A stretch of 7,596 nucleotides of DNA from JBDKTK01 sp039680225 (GTDB taxonomy: Bacteria; Desulfobacterota; Syntrophia; Syntrophales; UBA4778), in contig JBDKTK010000045.1 of assembly GCA_039680225.1 (NCBI GenBank), positions 1 through 7,596 on the forward strand, read 5' to 3'. The position numbers and the translations under genes were made by a program. The notes beneath the pieces were generated by a model. The model did not search any database. It worked only from the letters and a program-made list of their open reading frames with translations, and was not told the origin of the DNA. Below are positions 1-7,278 of this stretch, piece after piece (within the stretch, counting starts at the first letter, position 1; each line of letters begins with the position of its first letter).

Positions 1-1
1 T

Positions 2-763
2 ACCCGCAATGACCTCCTTCAGGTCCAGGTCAGGCTTTCCGACGCCCGCCAAAAGCTGATTTCCCTGGAGAGCATGAAGGCCGTGCGCGCTGCCAACCTC
101 AACTATCTCCTCCTGAGGCCTCTCAAGGACGATGTACGGGCGATTGAGGATGAGGGAAAAGGCGCGGCCCTGCCAGGCCCTGATCTGGAAAAGGCCTGGG
201 AAACCGCCGTCGAGCAGCGCCCGGAAATAAGGATCGTGGATGCTACCCTCAAGGCAGTCGATCTGGAGAGGTCATCGCAAAAGGCGGACTTCCTCCCCAA
301 GTTCTTTGTCCGCGGATCGAGGGACTATATGGAGAACTCTTACCAGCTTCATGAGTCCAACTGGTCGCTGATAGTAGGGATGGATATCAGTCTCTTTGAA
401 GGCGGAAGGACCGCGGCGGAGCTGCAAAAAAACAGGAGCCGCAAGCAGCAGTTCCTGGAGCAGCGGGCAAAGCTTGTGGACGAAATCAGGCTCGAGGTGC
501 AACGCCATATGCTTGATCGGCAAAACGCCCAGGCACGGATCCTCGCCAACATGGACGCGGTTGATCAGGCGCAGGAGAACCTCAGGATTAACAAGAGGCG
601 CTACGAGGAGGGCGAAGGCACGGCCACTGATGTCCTCGACGCCGTGACCCTGCTGACCGTCGCCGAGACGAACCATATCCGGTCGCAATACGATTACCGG
701 AAAGCGGATGCGGCCGTCCATTATGCAATTGGCGCCGACTTGCTGGAAGTATACGGACGCTAG
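2..763 (+). CDS. TolC-family outer membrane efflux channel, C-terminal part (5' end outside window)
   Basis: This is the outer membrane and periplasmic-tunnel component of a tripartite efflux pump. The frame is open from base 2 to the TAG at 761-763 (253 codons). It runs in with coiled-coil sequence (RNDLLQVQVRLSDARQKL) before the first ATG at 74, so that ATG is internal and the gene begins upstream of the window. Features typical of the second TolC repeat are visible: a helical stretch with PEIRIVDATLKAVDLE, the strand-forming region FLPKFFVRGSRDY, the segment WSLIVGMDISLFEGGRTAAEL, then long amphipathic helices ending in RRYEEGEGTATDVLDA and a final YRKADAAVHYAIGADLL. The TolC family is about 400-480 residues, so roughly half is present. 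It lies 61 bases upstream of the adaptor gene on the same strand, in the common channel-adaptor-transporter order. Family assignment is secure; the substrate is unknown. Confidence 0.93.
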   Translation, partial: TRNDLLQVQVRLSDARQKLISLESMKAVRAANLNYLLLRPLKDDVRAIEDEGKGAALPGPDLEKAWETAVEQRPEIRIVDATLKAVDLERSSQKADFLPKFFVRGSRDYMENSYQLHESNWSLIVGMDISLFEGGRTAAELQKNRSRKQQFLEQRAKLVDEIRLEVQRHMLDRQNAQARILANMDAVDQAQENLRINKRRYEEGEGTATDVLDAVTLLTVAETNHIRSQYDYRKADAAVHYAIGADLLEVYGR

Positions 764-824
764 GGGAAAGGTCCGTCTCAAAATGCTTCACCCCGCATTG
801 AATCCAAGCCGATAGGAGAACCGA

Positions 825-1940
825 ATGTTCAATTTCAGCATCAAACGGAAAAAAGCGGCCTGCGGGCTCGCGGTTTTGATCGTAACCGGGGGGTTACTGG
901 GCTTATATTATAAAGGACACGACGCCTCAGGAAGCAAGACGGAAGATATTCCCTTTGTCCGTACGACTGTCGTCGCACCGGCGGATGCAAATCAGGAACA
1001 TGTCTACTCGGGAGAAGTGCGCGGCCGCTATGAAAGCCAGTTGGCCTTCCAGGTGGGGGGCAAGATTGTGCGACGCGACGTGGAGCTGGGGAGCCGGGTC
1101 AGGCAGGGGCAGCCTCTTCTGCAGATCGACCCTCAGGACATCCAGCAGATCCTTAACAGTCAGGGGGCCCAGGTTGCCGCGACGACGTCGCAGCTCAAGC
1201 TGGCGGAGCGGAACCTCAAGCGATACAGGCAATTGTATAAGGAAGACGTCATCAGCCGCGCTCAAATGGAGAAACACGAGAGCGCGTACGAGGTAGCGCT
1301 GGCCACCCACCAACAGGCCCTCGCCCAGCAGGCGCACGGGAAGAACCAGTTGAACTACAGCACCCTGCACGCCGACAAGCAGGGAATCGTTTCCGCGATC
1401 AGTGCAGAGGTGGGCCAGGTCGTCGCCCCCGGGCAGGTCGTGGTTTCGCTGGTAAGGGACGGCGAGCGGGAGATTGAGATCAACGTCCCCGAAAACCGCA
1501 CCGATGTCCTGCGCGGTGCGTCTTCCATCAAGGTTGCCTTCTGGGCCCTTCCCAATTGCATCGTCGACGGGAATATCCGCGAAGTGGCCCCCATGGCCGA
1601 TCCCGTTTCCCGCACGTACAGGGTCCGTGTATCCCTTTTGAAACAGCCTCTCGAAGTTAAGCTGGGCATGACGGCTTCGGTAACCCTTAGCAGTCCGCGG
1701 GAGGGCGGGGGGATTGTCATGATCCCCCTGGCGGCCATCTTTCAAACCGGACAGACGCCCTGCGTATGGGTCGTAAACGAAGGAATAGTACGGCTACGCC
1801 CAATTCAAACAGGCGCTTTCGGGGATGGGCGTATCCAGGCCCTTTCAGGGCTGAAACAGGGCGAGACCATCGTCACGGCGGGGGTCCATAAATTACGGGA
1901 GGGACAAAAAGTAAAACCGGCGTCGGGAGAAGAGAAATGA
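825..1940 (+). CDS. RND efflux periplasmic adaptor (membrane fusion protein, HlyD/AcrA type)
   Basis: This 371-residue adaptor should bridge the inner-membrane RND pump and the TolC-like channel across the periplasm. The start ATG at 825 follows AGGAGA at a good distance (814-819). The N-terminus is basic (KRKK, residues 7-10) followed by a hydrophobic segment at about 11-28, giving an uncleaved anchor or signal peptide. Cys13 precedes the hydrophobic run and does not sit in a lipobox, so a lipoprotein is unlikely. Residues 62-102 form the first lipoyl half (LAFQVGGKIVRRDVELGSRV, then GQPLLQIDPQD). Residues 103-178 are a Gln/Ala-rich alpha-hairpin. Residues 180-210 are the second lipoyl half (GIVSAISAEVGQVVAPGQVV). 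About 213-290 is the beta-barrel with IREVAPMADPVSRTYRVRV, and about 297-367 is the membrane-proximal domain ending LKQGETIVTAGVHKLREGQKV. The stop codon overlaps the start of the transporter gene, which indicates one operon. Confidence 0.96.
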   Translation: MFNFSIKRKKAACGLAVLIVTGGLLGLYYKGHDASGSKTEDIPFVRTTVVAPADANQEHVYSGEVRGRYESQLAFQVGGKIVRRDVELGSRVRQGQPLLQIDPQDIQQILNSQGAQVAATTSQLKLAERNLKRYRQLYKEDVISRAQMEKHESAYEVALATHQQALAQQAHGKNQLNYSTLHADKQGIVSAISAEVGQVVAPGQVVVSLVRDGEREIEINVPENRTDVLRGASSIKVAFWALPNCIVDGNIREVAPMADPVSRTYRVRVSLLKQPLEVKLGMTASVTLSSPREGGGIVMIPLAAIFQTGQTPCVWVVNEGIVRLRPIQTGAFGDGRIQALSGLKQGETIVTAGVHKLREGQKVKPASGEEK

Positions 1941-4900
1941 AGCCCTTCAACCTGACCGAGTGGGCCCTGCTGCACAAGCAGTTCATCTATTTCTTTATGG
2001 CCGTTATATTTATCGGCGGCGCATATTCCTATCAGAACCTGGGGCGGATGGAAGACCCGGATTTCACCATGCGGCAGATGATCGTTTCCGTTGCCTGGCC
2101 CGGCGCCTCGGCCCGCGAAATGGAAGAACAGGTGACGGATAAGATCGAAAAAAAGCTCCAGGACACGCCGGGACTGGATTACCTCAAAAGCTATTCCACA
2201 CCGGGAAAGTCCATCATCTACGTTGCCCTCAAGGACGATGATGTTCCCGGCCCCCAGGTCCGGCCCACATGGCTGGAAGTCCGCAACATGGTCAGGGACA
2301 TCAGCGGGACCCTGCCCCAGGGCGTGATCGGACCATTTTTCAACGACCGTTTCGACGACGTCTTCGGCTGTATCTATGCCCTGACCGGTGACGGCTTCAC
2401 CTATGAAGAACTTCGGGAAAAAGCGGAAAGGGTCCGCCGCTCCCTCCTGACCATTGCCGATGTCAGGAAAGTCGAACTCATCGGGGTGCAGCCCGAGAAA
2501 ATCTATATCGAGATCGAGAGCGTCAAGCTGGCAAGACTGAACATCGATCCGGCTTTTATTATGAGGGCCGTCCAGACCCAGAACGCCGTGAACCCCTCGG
2601 GCATGGTGGAAACAGCGTCAGACAACGTGCACCTGCGGGTGACCGGCATGTTCGAGGATATCGAACACCTGCGGAGCCTGCCGGTGCGGGCGGCGGGGCG
2701 GACCTTCCGGCTGGAAGACATCGCGGTCATTAAAAGAAGCTTTGCCGACCCGCCCGAACCGAAGATGTTTTTCAACGGCCGGCCGGCCGTGGGGATTTCG
2801 ATTTCCATGAACAAGGGCGGCAATATTCTGAGGCTGGGGGAGAACCTGGAAAAGGCCCTCTCCGGAATCAGAAAGGACCTGCCGCTCGGCATGGAGATGA
2901 ACACCGTTTCCAGTCAGCCCACGGTTGTGAAGGAGTCCATCAATGAATTCATGAAAGTCCTGGCGGAGGCCATTGCGATTGTCCTGATAGTCTGTTTCCT
3001 GAGCCTCGGATTCCGCTCCGGTTCCATCGTCGCCCTGTGCATTCCCCTGGTGATTGCCGGCGTTTTCGCCTTCATGAAAATATTCGGGATCGACCTCCAG
3101 AGGATTTCGCTCGGCGCGCTCATCATCGCCCTGGGCCTCTTGGTCGATGACGCCATCATCGCCATCGAAATGATGCTCGTGAAGCTCGATCAGGGCTGGG
3201 AACGATCGGCTGCGGCCTCTTTCGCCTATACGGCAACCGCTTATCCGCGCCTGACGGGCGCCCTGATCACGTGCGCAGGCTTTATCCCTGTCGGGTTTTC
3301 CAAAGGGGCTGCTGCGGAATATGTCGGCAGCATTTTTTCAGTCGTGACGATTGCCCTGCTGATCTCGTGGACAGTCGCCGGAACGGCGACCCCGCTACTC
3401 GGACACGCCATGATCCGGATCAAACCGGCACACGGCGGCGGCTCCGGGCACGACATCTACAACACGCCTTTTTACGTCCGGTTCAAGCGGCTCCTGGAGC
3501 TGCTTATGGCCCATCGCCGGTTGGTCCTCGCCGCGACGGCGGCCTGTTTCGTCCTGTCCATATTCCTCATGGGGCTGGTCAGGCAGGAGTTCTTTCCCGC
3601 GTCGGTCCGCCCGGAGGTCCTTGTGGAGATCAGGCTGCCGCAAGGCGCATCATTGAAGGCCACCGAGGCAGAGGCGCGGAGGTTTGCCCACTGCCTGGAC
3701 GGGGATGAACGGGTCGTCAATTACACTTACTATGTGGGCCAGGGCGCCCCGCGCTTCGTCCTGATGGCGGAGCCGACCCTGCCCGACACCAATTACGCGG
3801 AGTTTGTAATCCTTGCGAAGGACAGGAAAGCCCGCAGTGAGCTGACGGAAAAGGCTCAGAACCTCCTGTCAAAGGAATTCTGCAATGTCTTGGGCAATAT
3901 CAAGTTCCTCCAATACGGCCCGCCGGACCCCTATCCCGTCATGCTCCGGGTCACCGGCTACGACCATGGAAAGGTCCGGGAGATCGCCGGCCAGGTCCGC
4001 GATATTATGGCCGCCGACAGGAACCTCCGCGACGTCAATCTCGACTGGAACGAAAAAGGCAAAACCCTGCACCTGGCAGTCGATCAGGACAAGGCCCGGG
4101 CCATGGGCCTCGACAGCCAGACCCTGGCCCTGAACCTGCAAACATTCCTCTCCGGCGCACCCGTCGCCGAGTTTCGGGAAAGGGACAAGACCGTCAGCAT
4201 CGTCTTCCGTGTCGATGCCGCGAACCGGGAGGACCTGTCGCGCATGAAGGACCTGAATATCCATATCGGCAACGGCAGGTACGTCCCCCTGAACCAGGTC
4301 GCAAAGATCAGCTTCGAGGCCGAAGACGGCCTGATCTGGCGGCGGGACCTCAATCCCACCATCACGGCCCAGGCCAACCCCATCTCCGGCGTCCTCGGCA
4401 ACGATGCGACCGCGGCGGTTTATAAAAGCCTGGAGCCTCTTCGCAAATCGCTGCCGGCGGGCTACTCCGTCGACATCGGCGGACCGCTGGAATCGAGCAC
4501 GAAGGCAATCCGCTGGCTGATGGAGCCGGTCCCCTTCATGGTACTGGTGATCGTGACCCTGCTCATGTTCCAGCTTCAAAGCGTTTCCAAGATGGTTTTG
4601 ACCCTGCTGACGGCCCCGCTGGGGATCATCGGGGTGAGCCTCGCGTTGCTCCTGACCGGACGGCCCATGGGCTTTGTCGTTCAGCTGGGCGTTCTCGCCC
4701 TGGCGGGAATCATCATGCGCAACTCCGTCATCCTTATCGACCAGATAGACCGCCAAACTGCGGCCGGTGAATCCCTGTGGAACGCGATCATCAATGCCAC
4801 GGTGCTCCGGTTCCGCCCCATCATGTTAACCGCGGCGGCGGCCATTCTGGCCATGATCCCTTTGTCGTTCAGCGTCTTCTGGGGTCCAATGGCGATAGCA

Positions 4901-4999
4901 ATCGCGGGAGGTCTCTTCGGTGCGACGGTATTGACTCTTTTGGTACTGCCGGTGATGTATACCGCCTGGTACAGGGTAAAACCAACGGAAAAAGAATGA
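1937..4999 (+). CDS. RND-family efflux transporter, inner-membrane permease (AcrB/AcrD/AcrF-like, HAE1-type)
   Basis: This is a proton-driven exporter of 1020 residues, close to the usual length of about 1030 for the family. It starts with ATGA overlapping the adaptor stop, with GGAGAAGAG just upstream (1926-1934). TM1 is at about 15-32, followed by the family signature GRMEDPDFTMRQMIV (36-50) and the first periplasmic porter region. TM2-TM6 start near residue 339, and TM4 carries the paired acids D404/D405 in LGLLVDDAIIAIE. TM7 is at about 529-548, followed by the second porter region. TM8-TM12 run from about 864 to the end. TM10 has GIIMRNSVILID, where R928 stands at the position of AcrB Lys940. 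TM11 has R958 and T965 (RFRPIMLT), matching AcrB Arg971 and Thr978. The relay is therefore intact apart from a conservative Lys-to-Arg change that I recall from other RND subgroups. The cargo (drug, lipid, dye or metabolite) cannot be inferred; the missing Met-rich metal motifs argue weakly against a CusA-type metal pump. Confidence 0.96.
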   Translation: MKPFNLTEWALLHKQFIYFFMAVIFIGGAYSYQNLGRMEDPDFTMRQMIVSVAWPGASAREMEEQVTDKIEKKLQDTPGLDYLKSYSTPGKSIIYVALKDDDVPGPQVRPTWLEVRNMVRDISGTLPQGVIGPFFNDRFDDVFGCIYALTGDGFTYEELREKAERVRRSLLTIADVRKVELIGVQPEKIYIEIESVKLARLNIDPAFIMRAVQTQNAVNPSGMVETASDNVHLRVTGMFEDIEHLRSLPVRAAGRTFRLEDIAVIKRSFADPPEPKMFFNGRPAVGISISMNKGGNILRLGENLEKALSGIRKDLPLGMEMNTVSSQPTVVKESINEFMKVLAEAIAIVLIVCFLSLGFRSGSIVALCIPLVIAGVFAFMKIFGIDLQRISLGALIIALGLLVDDAIIAIEMMLVKLDQGWERSAAASFAYTATAYPRLTGALITCAGFIPVGFSKGAAAEYVGSIFSVVTIALLISWTVAGTATPLLGHAMIRIKPAHGGGSGHDIYNTPFYVRFKRLLELLMAHRRLVLAATAACFVLSIFLMGLVRQEFFPASVRPEVLVEIRLPQGASLKATEAEARRFAHCLDGDERVVNYTYYVGQGAPRFVLMAEPTLPDTNYAEFVILAKDRKARSELTEKAQNLLSKEFCNVLGNIKFLQYGPPDPYPVMLRVTGYDHGKVREIAGQVRDIMAADRNLRDVNLDWNEKGKTLHLAVDQDKARAMGLDSQTLALNLQTFLSGAPVAEFRERDKTVSIVFRVDAANREDLSRMKDLNIHIGNGRYVPLNQVAKISFEAEDGLIWRRDLNPTITAQANPISGVLGNDATAAVYKSLEPLRKSLPAGYSVDIGGPLESSTKAIRWLMEPVPFMVLVIVTLLMFQLQSVSKMVLTLLTAPLGIIGVSLALLLTGRPMGFVVQLGVLALAGIIMRNSVILIDQIDRQTAAGESLWNAIINATVLRFRPIMLTAAAAILAMIPLSFSVFWGPMAIAIAGGLFGATVLTLLVLPVMYTAWYRVKPTEKE

Positions 5000-5071
5000 A
5001 CCTGTGATTACCTCAACCCGAAAATTTTGGATGTGAGATGATTGAGAAACATAAAAGAAAAACCTTGAACA

Positions 5072-5086
5072 CCTCGATACCCGAGG
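5072..5086 (+). promoter_or_regulatory. Small hairpin covering a Shine-Dalgarno-like sequence
   Basis: CCTCG (5072-5076) pairs perfectly with CGAGG (5082-5086) around a five-base loop. The right arm contains most of the GAGGA (5083-5087) that would serve as ribosome binding site for the ATG at 5092. If the RNA folds this way the site would be masked. The stem is short and could be chance, and no T run follows it, so it is not a terminator. Confidence 0.3.
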
Positions 5087-5091
5087 ATCTT

Positions 5092-5187
5092 ATGAAAGTA
5101 ACCATCATTGAAAAGTCTTCCTTGTTTCGTTCGGGATATCTTGTCTCTTTCAAAGATTCCAGGAAAGTACTCCTCTGCCATTTTTGA
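5092..5187 (+). pseudogene. Short frame resembling the N-terminus of a response-regulator receiver domain, probable gene remnant
   Basis: The frame gives 31 residues from the ATG at 5092, preceded by GAGGA four bases upstream, and stops at TGA 5185-5187. The same frame is open from another ATG at 5038, giving 49 residues. The sequence KVTIIEKSSLFRSGYLVSF has the layout of the start of NarL/LuxR-type receivers (pattern V-x-I-V-D-D-H-x-L-F-R-x-G). The two acidic residues that normally bind magnesium are replaced by E and K, and nothing after the stop in any frame continues a receiver domain. It could be the decayed start of a lost regulator gene, or a small unrelated peptide. The resemblance rests on about 15 residues, so this is tentative. 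It starts 92 bases after the transporter stop and could be read through from the efflux operon. Confidence 0.3.
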
Positions 5188-5252
5188 AAGAAAAGATCAT
5201 TGTGTCCGCCGGGCGCTATCTTTGCACTGTGCTGATGGTTTTAGAATGGGGG

Positions 5253-5287
5253 GGACTAGGGTTATGCCCGTGACATGACCCTAGTCC
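5253..5287. repeat. Strong inverted repeat / hairpin, possible factor-assisted terminator
   Basis: GGACTAGGGT at 5253-5262 is the exact reverse complement of ACCCTAGTCC at 5278-5287. Pairing continues inward through one T-G wobble and three more base pairs (ATG with CAT), giving a 14-pair stem with a seven-base loop (CCCGTGA). It is preceded by a run of seven G. Neither side is followed by a T tract in its reading direction (TTCAAAG on plus, CCCCCATTC on minus), so a classical intrinsic terminator is not supported. In the convergent position it could still block transcription, protect 3' ends or bind a protein. Confidence 0.8.
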
Positions 5288-5300
5288 TTCAAAGAAAAGA

Positions 5301-5313
5301 GCTGAACTTCAGC
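5301..5313. repeat. 13-base palindrome GCTGAACTTCAGC
   Basis: Two perfect six-base half-sites (GCTGAA and TTCAGC) are separated by a single C. The single-base centre does not favour an RNA hairpin and is more like a site for a dimeric DNA-binding protein. It lies 14 bases after the 5253-5287 hairpin, away from any obvious promoter, and may be chance. Confidence 0.3.
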
Positions 5314-5388
5314 CCAATTCAAATCTATATGTACCTGAAATAAAATCTCCGGGACCCTGCATTTGCATTCGGTTATTTATGGTCCTGC

Positions 5389-5466
5389 ATCAAATACCCT
5401 GCAAGCCTTTCAATTTCCACATAGGCTTACGGAAGGGGTAGCAATTGAAGACTGCAGGGTATTGAT
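5389..5466. repeat. Long two-stage imperfect hairpin
   Basis: The outer arms are AATACCCTGCA (5393-5403) and TGCAGGGTATT (5453-5463), 11 contiguous pairs. They are extended beyond a one-base bulge by three pairs (5389-5391 with 5464-5466). Inside, TTCAATT (5409-5415) pairs with AATTGAA (5443-5449), plus C5407 with G5450 after a bulged T. The remaining loop is 27 bases. An alternative fold pairs AAGCCT (5403-5408) with AGGCTT (5423-5428). This is more pairing than expected in random AT-rich sequence. No T tract adjoins it. It could be a structured RNA, a decayed mobile-element end or a transcription block; its role is unknown. Confidence 0.7.
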
Positions 5467-5724
5467 ACAATTTAATATAGCTTAAATCATGCCAAAAACA
5501 TTCACCTGCAAATACAGGCAGTTAACAAAGGTAGCTGAACAATTGCTGTATAGAACAATATTTTATGTTTTATTTCGAATATGCAATGTCAATAGTGTGG
5601 AATAAAATAGTATTGAGATTGTATAAGCAATATGCGCAAAAGTATCATGGAAATCGTTGGCATGTGACGAATAGGCCAAAAGCGATATAAAAGGCTTCGG
5701 TACCCGCAATGTAACAAGTATTTT

Positions 5725-7278
5725 TCAGTACGACATTTTTTTCCCGAAGGGAATGCCAAGCTTTCTCATTTTTGTCCGGAGTGTGGAAGGGTTCATGTTA
5801 AGTAACTTTGCTGCCCCCTTATCGCCCCCAACACGCCCCCCTGTTTGTTTGAGTGCCTGCATAATGTGAAGGGATATTATCTGATCCAAACTATGTATGC
5901 CTGCGGCATCTTTACTCGGCATTGGCAATGCGGGGCTCTTTGTAATTTCCCCAAGATCATTGAAGTCCAAAGGTTTGCCCCGGCTGAGGATGAGGGCCCG
6001 CTCTACTGCGTTAAGCAGTTCCCGCACATTTCCCGGCCAGTGATAATGCATTAATTTATCGATAGCCCCTGATTCTAATCGGGGGATTTCCAGCAAGCCC
6101 ATTTCACGGGCCTTCTTCATCATGAAGTGTTGGACCAGGACAGGTATATCGGCACGCCTTTCCCGTAACGGCGGAATAAGTATTGGGAATACACGGAGAC
6201 GAAAATAGAGGTCTTCACGAAACTTCTTTTCCTTCAACATGGATTCCAGGTTACGGTTAGTCGCGGCAATTACCCGGATATCGACGGATATGGTATCACT
6301 CCCGCCTACTCGTTCAATCTCCTTTTCCTGGATAACCCTCAGAAGCCGGACCTGAGCCCCTGGTGTCAACTCGCCGATTTCATCGAGGAAAATGGTACCC
6401 CCGTTTGCCCGTTCAAACCGACCGCGTTTCTGCAGCAGCGCCCCGGTGAACGCCCCTTTCTCATGTCCGAAAAGCTCACTGTCCATGAGCGACTCCGGAA
6501 TGGCCCCGCAATTAACCTTGATAAATGGACCATTTCTGCGGGGCGAGGAATTATGAATTGCCGTAGCGATGACTTCTTTTCCCACCCCGGTTTCTCCTAA
6601 TAATAAGACGGGGCTGGATTGAGGCGCTACTTGATATACCATTTCCATTACCTGCTTCAGACCGAAATGGGAACCCACGATCTCTTCTCCCGCTTGACAG
6701 CGCAGTTGTTCCTGAAAATACCGGTTGTCGTCCGCCAGGACCTCTTTCAGCCTCAAGACCTCCCGGTAACGCAGGTAATTACTGAGCGTAATGGCAAAGG
6801 GTTCATTTAAAAGAGAAAATAATTGTATATGTCTTTTGGAGTACTTTTGGCCGGCATTATTACCCACGAAAATACCTCCCAGCAGTTTCCATTCCGGTTT
6901 CAGTATAATCGCCATAAATGCAGAATCAGGTTGCCCGATTATGTCGGACATGGACCGCATAATTGGATGATCGCCGATTCTGTCGCCCACAAAAAATTTG
7001 GGGGCCGATCCCGGATTTTTAATAAATTCATCGAACATATTACGGTTATTCGGAGACGCGATGGTTTTGACTGATGTAAGCACCCCACCTTCAGAATCTG
7101 CTTTTGCAATTGTTTCTCCGATACCCAACCCTGGATCATACATAACAATTAACATGATATCCATCGGGACATAGTCACGTATGAATGTAAAACAATTCCA
7201 TAGAGCCCTGTCTAACTCTAAACTGCCGCAGATTCTTAATGTGGCCTCCCTGAAAAAATTATTCTCGTCTATATGCAT
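5725..7278 (-). CDS. Sigma-54-dependent transcriptional activator (GAF - AAA+ - Fis-type HTH)
   Basis: This bacterial enhancer-binding protein (517 residues) should use ATP hydrolysis to open sigma-54 RNA polymerase promoters. The start at 7278 (MHIDENNFF) is chosen because AGGAG lies just upstream. The frame is open further to an ATG at 7350, but those 24 codons (LYLILVCEIRYFCICFL) lack a good ribosome site and look non-coding. Residues about 1-170 form a GAF-like sensor, followed by a linker helix at about 170-195. The AAA+ core includes GETGVGKE (Walker A, 228-235), the sigma-54 contact loop GAFTGA (275-280), TIFLDE (Walker B, 295-300), AATNR (sensor I, 338-342), FREDLYFRL (353-361) and WPGNVREL (sensor II, 414-421). 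The HTH is at about 483-508 (GGDKGAAKLLNMNPSTLRTKMRKLG). There is no receiver domain, so control is probably by a ligand, redox state or protein partner acting on the GAF domain. It converges on the efflux operon, and its upstream side faces a possible sigma-54 promoter. Confidence 0.95.
   Translation of the reverse strand: MHIDENNFFREATLRICGSLELDRALWNCFTFIRDYVPMDIMLIVMYDPGLGIGETIAKADSEGGVLTSVKTIASPNNRNMFDEFIKNPGSAPKFFVGDRIGDHPIMRSMSDIIGQPDSAFMAIILKPEWKLLGGIFVGNNAGQKYSKRHIQLFSLLNEPFAITLSNYLRYREVLRLKEVLADDNRYFQEQLRCQAGEEIVGSHFGLKQVMEMVYQVAPQSSPVLLLGETGVGKEVIATAIHNSSPRRNGPFIKVNCGAIPESLMDSELFGHEKGAFTGALLQKRGRFERANGGTIFLDEIGELTPGAQVRLLRVIQEKEIERVGGSDTISVDIRVIAATNRNLESMLKEKKFREDLYFRLRVFPILIPPLRERRADIPVLVQHFMMKKAREMGLLEIPRLESGAIDKLMHYHWPGNVRELLNAVERALILSRGKPLDFNDLGEITKSPALPMPSKDAAGIHSLDQIISLHIMQALKQTGGRVGGDKGAAKLLNMNPSTLRTKMRKLGIPFGKKMSY

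Larger units (their letters stand above)
5188..5724. other. Convergent intergenic region without an intact gene
   Basis: Between the remnant frame and the end of the sigma-54 activator gene I find no convincing coding sequence in either direction. The stretch is visibly richer in A/T than the efflux operon. It contains two strong hairpins (described separately), a 13-base palindrome GCTGAACTTCAGC at 5301-5313, a small CCTG/CAGG hairpin at 5505-5516, and four copies of CCTGCA (5356, 5384, 5398, 5505). Transcripts from the efflux operon and from the activator gene both run into it. No canonical intrinsic terminator (stem followed by a T run) was recognised on either strand. Confidence 0.6.

Noticed and set aside
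927..1745. 272-codon minus-strand frame inside the adaptor gene
   Set aside because: This is an antisense shadow of the adaptor with no recognisable motif or ribosome site.
3869..4756. 295-codon open frame on the minus strand inside the transporter gene
   Set aside because: It lies wholly antisense to a well-supported RND gene, is rich in D/G/H/Q as expected from antisense of GC-rich code, and shows no domain.
4999..5040. CCCGAAAATTTTGG as a terminator after the transporter gene
   Set aside because: The AAAATTTT palindrome is too short and weak, and no stem followed by a T run forms.
5187..5300. Direct repeat AAAGAAAAGA at 5187-5196 and 5291-5300
   Set aside because: It is low-complexity A/G sequence in an AT-rich region, with no similar flanks.
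5389..5466. CRISPR array
   Set aside because: Only one repeat-like unit is present, with no second copy or regular spacing within the window.
5701..5711. Direct repeat TACCCGCAATG at 5701-5711 and at 1-11
   Set aside because: Several 11-base matches are expected by chance in a window of this size, and the first copy is inside a coding region.
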